Of a DNA stretch of 64,000 bases, positions 60,590-64,000 are shown piece by piece. The notes below the pieces were generated by a model. That model saw nothing but the letters and a program-made list of their open reading frames with translations. It was not told the origin of the DNA and did no database searches. Within the stretch, counting starts at the first letter, position 1. Each line of letters begins with the position of its first letter. The DNA is taken from positions 120,001 through 184,000 of the forward strand of contig CAJNDS010002757.1 of assembly GCA_905221605.1 (NCBI GenBank). The letters are read 5' to 3'. Both the position numbers and the translations under genes were made by a program. The stretch comes from Symbiodinium natans. Lineage: Eukaryota; Sar; Dinophyceae; Suessiales; Symbiodiniaceae.

Positions 60590-60812
60590 CCTCATAGCTG
60601 GCCCGGGCATCTTCCATGGCAGCTCCAATTGTTTTCGCCTGAGATGTATACGATCGAGCAGCCAAGGTGAGCAACATGCACTGCTGCTCTGGCTTCACCG
60701 ACCTGTACGTGCCTCATTTGCAGATAAGACTCACCACTGGACACACGCTCAAGAATATTCTGAAGCAGGCCATTCGCTGCATCGCCATCCACATCATCAT
60801 CATGAGCACATC
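60590..60812 (-). CDS. Two exons, unknown product
   Basis: Exon 60812-60735 (acceptor CGTGCCAG, donor GTGAGT) reads either CAHDDDVDGDAANGLLQNIL or a Met-rich phase-0 frame. Exon 60638-about 60590 (acceptor ATACATCTCAG) reads AKTIGAAMEDARASYEE. The second resembles the exon at 62740-62796 (ATAVQDARAQLQG). Open sequence at 60916-61170 may add another exon. Confidence 0.4.
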
Positions 60813-61429
60813 CTGGCACGATCGATCTACTATACGTATACACACACATGTACACAGAGCAGCAGAGCCCTCGTGCTGGCACCGCTGGTTCTACGTTGTT
60901 TTTGTCTGCGGTTGATCATGATAGAGCGGCTGACCACAGGGAACAAGGCCTACGTAATCCAAGCGAGCACAGGCTGTGTTGGGCCCCGCACACGAATTCT
61001 CTAGGGTAATAGAAGGATTTCAACACCATATCACAGTTGGCAAAAGAATGGAATGCAACGAAGGTGTGTGCGCACACCCACCCTTCACCACAGCCCTGCA
61101 CTGCAGGCGGATGCACTGCGCTGCTCCCTGGCCCCTTTAAGAAGCCGTGGCTCTTGGCGGCACTGCCCAAAGCTAGCTGGCAAGTTTATAAGTAGATCCG
61201 AGGTGCAACAAAATCTACCTATAGCTATAGCTATGGTTTATTAATCCTTTCCCCCTAATACTAAACCCCCCCCCTAATTTTAAATATTATTTTTCCCGGA
61301 CCCTGCCGGCACCCAGCCCAATACTAAATCCCGTTTGAGAATAGGGGTTCAGGGCCTTCGCCCTTGAGTTGAGCCATTTAGGGTTTCAGGGTTATATCAG
61401 GTTTCGGAATTCAGGTTTTAGGATTTAAC

Positions 61430-61504
61430 CCCCCCCCCCCCCCCCCCCCAAATTTTAAACATTTTCAGGCCCAGGCGGATTTCAGAATTAGGGGGGGGGG
61501 GGGG
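61430..61504. repeat. Poly-C (20) and poly-G (13) pair
   Basis: A C run at 61430-61450 and a G run at 61492-61504 face each other 42 bases apart and could form a hairpin. Confidence 0.8.
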
Positions 61505-61746
61505 ACAGACCACCTAGATACCAAATCTGAATTGGGGGTTCCAGGCAGAGTCGATTTAAAACCATTGAAAACTTTAAAGCTGGCTGTCCTAGCCATACAA
61601 CCCTTGAGTCCTAACACCCGTCAACCCTGCCTAAAGCAGAAGGTTTCATATATAAGCGTAGACTCCAGAAAGTTGGTAGATCATTATATGGGTTTGTGTT
61701 TTTTGGGGGGGCTCAGGTTTAAGAATGGCACACGGGTTGCACACCC

Positions 61747-61896
61747 TCGAAACATACCCCGAAACATACCTCGAAACATACCCCCGAAACATACCCCCGA
61801 AATTGCAGGTAAAGTAGCTTATGATGCCGCGAAAGATACCCGAAACATACTCCCGAAACATGCCCCGAAACATACCCGCGAAAAAAACCCCGACCC
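61747..61896. repeat. CGAAACATACCCC minisatellite
   Basis: About ten units of 13 bases with small variants, interrupted near 61800-61835. The Asn-Ile-Pro-Arg or Tyr-Val-Ser-Gly frames are artefacts. Confidence 0.85.
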
Positions 61897-62351
61897 CAAC
61901 ACGTGTCGCGCGCCTCCCCATTAAGATACAAACCCATATTTATTCCCATACCCTAAGACTACATAATATGGGAATCCCAGCTGTAATCATCTAATAAACG
62001 ACTGTAGCTTACATGGGGTTTATGATATAAGTTTGAGGTTGAGGGTTTTAGGGTTTAATTATTAGGGTTGAGGGTTTTTAGGGTCTATAATCATATCAGG
62101 GTTTATACTTATAGGGTGTATGGGCCTCTGGCATGTTCAGGGCAGCAGAATGTGTTCGATGCGACCAATGGAGCCCCGGGTCTAAGGAGCTCGCATGATC
62201 GTGATACAGCCAAGGCTCTCCCTGGCACAAAATTTAGAAACACATAAAGCCCACAGCTCATGCCATCGACTGATCAGGAAGATTTTCTATTTCTAGCTGC
62301 ATAAGCTGAACCCCAGGCCCCAGATTAGCTAGCTTAGCAACCTGCTGAGAA

Positions 62352-62468
62352 TCACTTCTTCTTGGTTGAGCTGCTGGGCTTTGAGCGCTTTACATAGTCT
62401 CTGTAAATGTTGTCGAACTTCTGCACGGCAGCATTCATCACCTCCAGTAGCTGGTCCATTCCATCCAC
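62352..62468 (-). CDS. Gene 11 terminal exon
   Basis: The acceptor is AAACCACTTGAG; 38 codons then TGA. It reads VDGMDQLLEVMNAAVQKFDN, then IYRDYVKRSKPSSSTKKK. Confidence 0.7.
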   Translation of the reverse strand: MDGMDQLLEVMNAAVQKFDNIYRDYVKRSKPSSSTKKK

Positions 62469-63998
62469 CTCAAGTGGTTTAGAGGGTATTCCGTTTATTT
62501 GTAGGGCTGGGGTTATGAGGGTATATAGGGTTTAGGGGTATATTCTTATTATGATTCTTCTTCTCATTTATATATATAGAAATAGGCGTGAATTGTGTTT
62601 TAGGGAGTGAAGCTAATTATAAGCTGTAGCTAGGGTCGCGGCTAGACTTGGGTCAATAACAGGATGTATTGTTCAGGGTATACGTCGCTTGCTTGGGTTT
62701 CTTGTAGCGGGATTTGCATCACCATTCGAGGCAACTGGCATCATCTGTGTCGATGGCACCCTGCAGCTGGGCACGAGCATCCTGCACCGCCGTTGCCTGC
62801 ATCGTATTTAGGGTTCAGGGTTTTAGGGTTTATTACAATATAACAAGAATTATAGGGTTTAGGGTCATAGGGTATAGGGTATAAGGTTTATAATTATAAT
62901 ATTGGGTTTAGGTTATAGTGTTTAGGGTTTAGGGTTTAGGGCTTAAGGGTTAGGGTTTAGGGTTTAGTGTTTCAGGGTTTAGGCACATTCACGTGGCCTG
63001 GGCTTCGATATCATTCTTGCAGGCTTCCAAGACGTGATCTCCCCTTAGGTGCTCAGGTTGGACACATGTAACCGTACACGTATGGAGTCGAGGATTCATG
63101 ATGATCATGATCATGAAGCTGAGTCGTGTACACATTATTGCTGCTTGTGTCCTGCTTGACCTTTTTGGCCACCTTGATCTTGTCGGTTGCTTTGTTGAGG
63201 GCCTGCAGATGTGGGCAGGAAATTATATTTACGAAGATATGTGTATGTATATAAGTACTATAAGTATAATTCTAAATACAGATATACATATATACATATA
63301 AATACAATAAATATAAATACACGAATTTATATATATACATATATATAAACACATTTTTATATCTGCGAAGATATATAATTATAATGATTACTACGAGCAA
63401 CAGCAGCAGCTGCCCCACCTTGTTTGACTTCGACTTCAGTTCCTGCGCCCGGTCCGCTTCCTCTTTCCTCTTCTTTGACTCAGGGCTGAGGTCCTGGGAA
63501 TGTCTCACAATTTTAAAAATTTTGATTGATAAGATGTACTTTTTAGGACACCCCCCCCCCCCCCGACCCAACTACCCCCCCAACACCTTGGCAGCGCTCT
63601 TTGCCTTCGCCTTTGCTTTGGCTTTGGGTTTTTTGGGTGCCACCAAGCCCTTCTTGGGGCTGCTCTTCTTTGGGGTCTTCTTTGCTTTCGGCTTCTTTGT
63701 CGCTGGCTTGCTCTTCTTCTTCTTCTTGTTCTTCTTCGTCCCCGACCCCGACTCGCTGTCAGTGTCTGAAGAGTCGGACGACGATGACTCCCACGCTTCG
63801 AAGACATTCTCCAGCTCCGTCTCATCCACGTCCTCCTCCGTGTCGTCAGCAAGGCACTTGTACTGCTTCATGTCCTGCAGCAGCACAATATATAGACCGA
63901 AATTACATGCATCGACCATGTGACGCGGCAGTGGCCTCTCTGCCAGGACATTCCGGGCGGTCCCTGATCTCGTGCTGACTCCTTTCTTCATCGTTCAT
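62352..63998 (-). CDS. Gene 11: spliced gene with seven phase-0 exons, unknown product
   Basis: Exons: 63998-63936, 63874-63587, 63493-63419, 63202-63161, 63051-62998, 62796-62740 and 62468-62352 (TGA). All joins are phase 0. Donors: GAG|GCCACT, AAG|GTGTTG, AAG|GTGGGG, AAG|GTCAAG, CAG|GCCACG and possibly GAT|GCCAGT. Acceptors are pyrimidine-rich. The first exon has an in-frame ATG at the window edge, but the gene may continue beyond. The protein starts acidic (DDTEEDVDETELENVFEAW, then Ser/Asp runs), turns very Lys/Ala/Pro-rich, then forms helical short exons (DLSPESKKRKEEADRAQELK, HLRGDHVLEACKNDIEAQ, ATAVQDARAQLQG) and ends VDGMDQLLEVMNAAVQKF ... KRSKPSSSTKKK. The basic low-complexity part suggests a nuclear or nucleic-acid-associated protein, by inference only. 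Confidence 0.7.
62740..62796 (-). CDS. Gene 11 exon (donor uncertain)
   Basis: The acceptor is AATACGATGCAG, preceded directly by a CCCTAAA unit. It reads ATAVQDARAQLQGAIDTDD; a stop follows five codons later if no donor is used. Confidence 0.5.
62998..63051 (-). CDS. Gene 11 exon, 18 codons
   Basis: The acceptor is CCAACCTGAG and the donor CAG|GCCACG. It reads HLRGDHVLEACKNDIEAQ. Confidence 0.55.
63161..63202 (-). CDS. Gene 11 micro-exon, 14 codons
   Basis: The acceptor is CCCACATCTGCAG and the donor AAG|GTCAAG. It reads ALNKATDKIKVAKK. Confidence 0.6.
63419..63493 (-). CDS. Gene 11 exon, 25 codons
   Basis: The acceptor is GACATTCCCAG and the donor AAG|GTGGGG. It reads DLSPESKKRKEEADRAQELK, then SKSNK. 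Confidence 0.65.
63587..63874 (-). CDS. Gene 11 exon, 96 codons, acidic then Lys-rich
   Basis: The acceptor is TTGTGCTGCTGCAG and the donor AAG|GTGTTG. It begins DMKQYKCLADDTEEDVDETE, then Ser/Asp repeats, then a tail made almost entirely of Lys, Pro and Ala. Confidence 0.7.
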
Positions 63999-64000
63999 CT

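Noticed and set aside
61646-61924. Asn-Ile-Pro-Arg repeat protein
   Set aside because: Produced by the CGAAACATACCCC minisatellite.

Overview
The window looks like a nuclear segment of a dinoflagellate, probably a Symbiodiniaceae or related lineage; no species is claimed. Five signs support this. Many very short exons lie almost entirely on the minus strand, joined by GT-AG and frequent GC-AG introns (roughly a dozen GC donors can be placed by eye). The genes are unidirectional. A large GC-rich Ty3/gypsy-type element carries CCCH zinc fingers in Gag. A multi-exon gene resembles a protein family I remember as greatly expanded in dinoflagellate genomes. A 12-base match to the 3' end of the dinoflagellate spliced leader sits upstream of the retroelement. 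Telomere-type TTTAGGG/CCCTAAA tracts occur in both orientations from end to end, so they are interstitial and not a chromosome end.

Layout. 0.1-2.7 kb: 3' part of a minus-strand gene. 4.5-6.9 kb: second minus gene. 7.6-9.7 kb: third, with 3' end at 7646. 11-18 kb: scattered exons, a decayed exon copy and a 31-bp-TIR minisatellite element. 18.4-29.7 kb: long minus gene with degenerate EF-hand exons, stop at 18442. 30-36 kb: more minus exons. 36.25-37.1 kb: terminal exons of another gene. 41.2-46.7 kb: another gene. 47.5-57 kb: retroelement on the plus strand with no telomere-like tract inside it. 58.6-60.5 kb: broken copy of a dinoflagellate repeat-family gene (minus). 60.6-60.8 kb: two exons. 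62.35-64.0 kb: 3' end of a clean phase-0 gene that runs to the window edge.

Exons were found by reading the minus strand for acceptors (pyrimidine-rich then AG), donors (GT or GC) and matching codon phase. Where two neighbouring exons have matching phase the join is stated; otherwise exons are grouped only by position. Products are mostly unknown. Small TIR elements are common: one 102-bp family with 4-bp target duplications (three copies), one hAT-like family with 8-bp duplications (three copies), and several weaker families. No tRNA, rRNA, CRISPR array or bacterial-type feature was seen.
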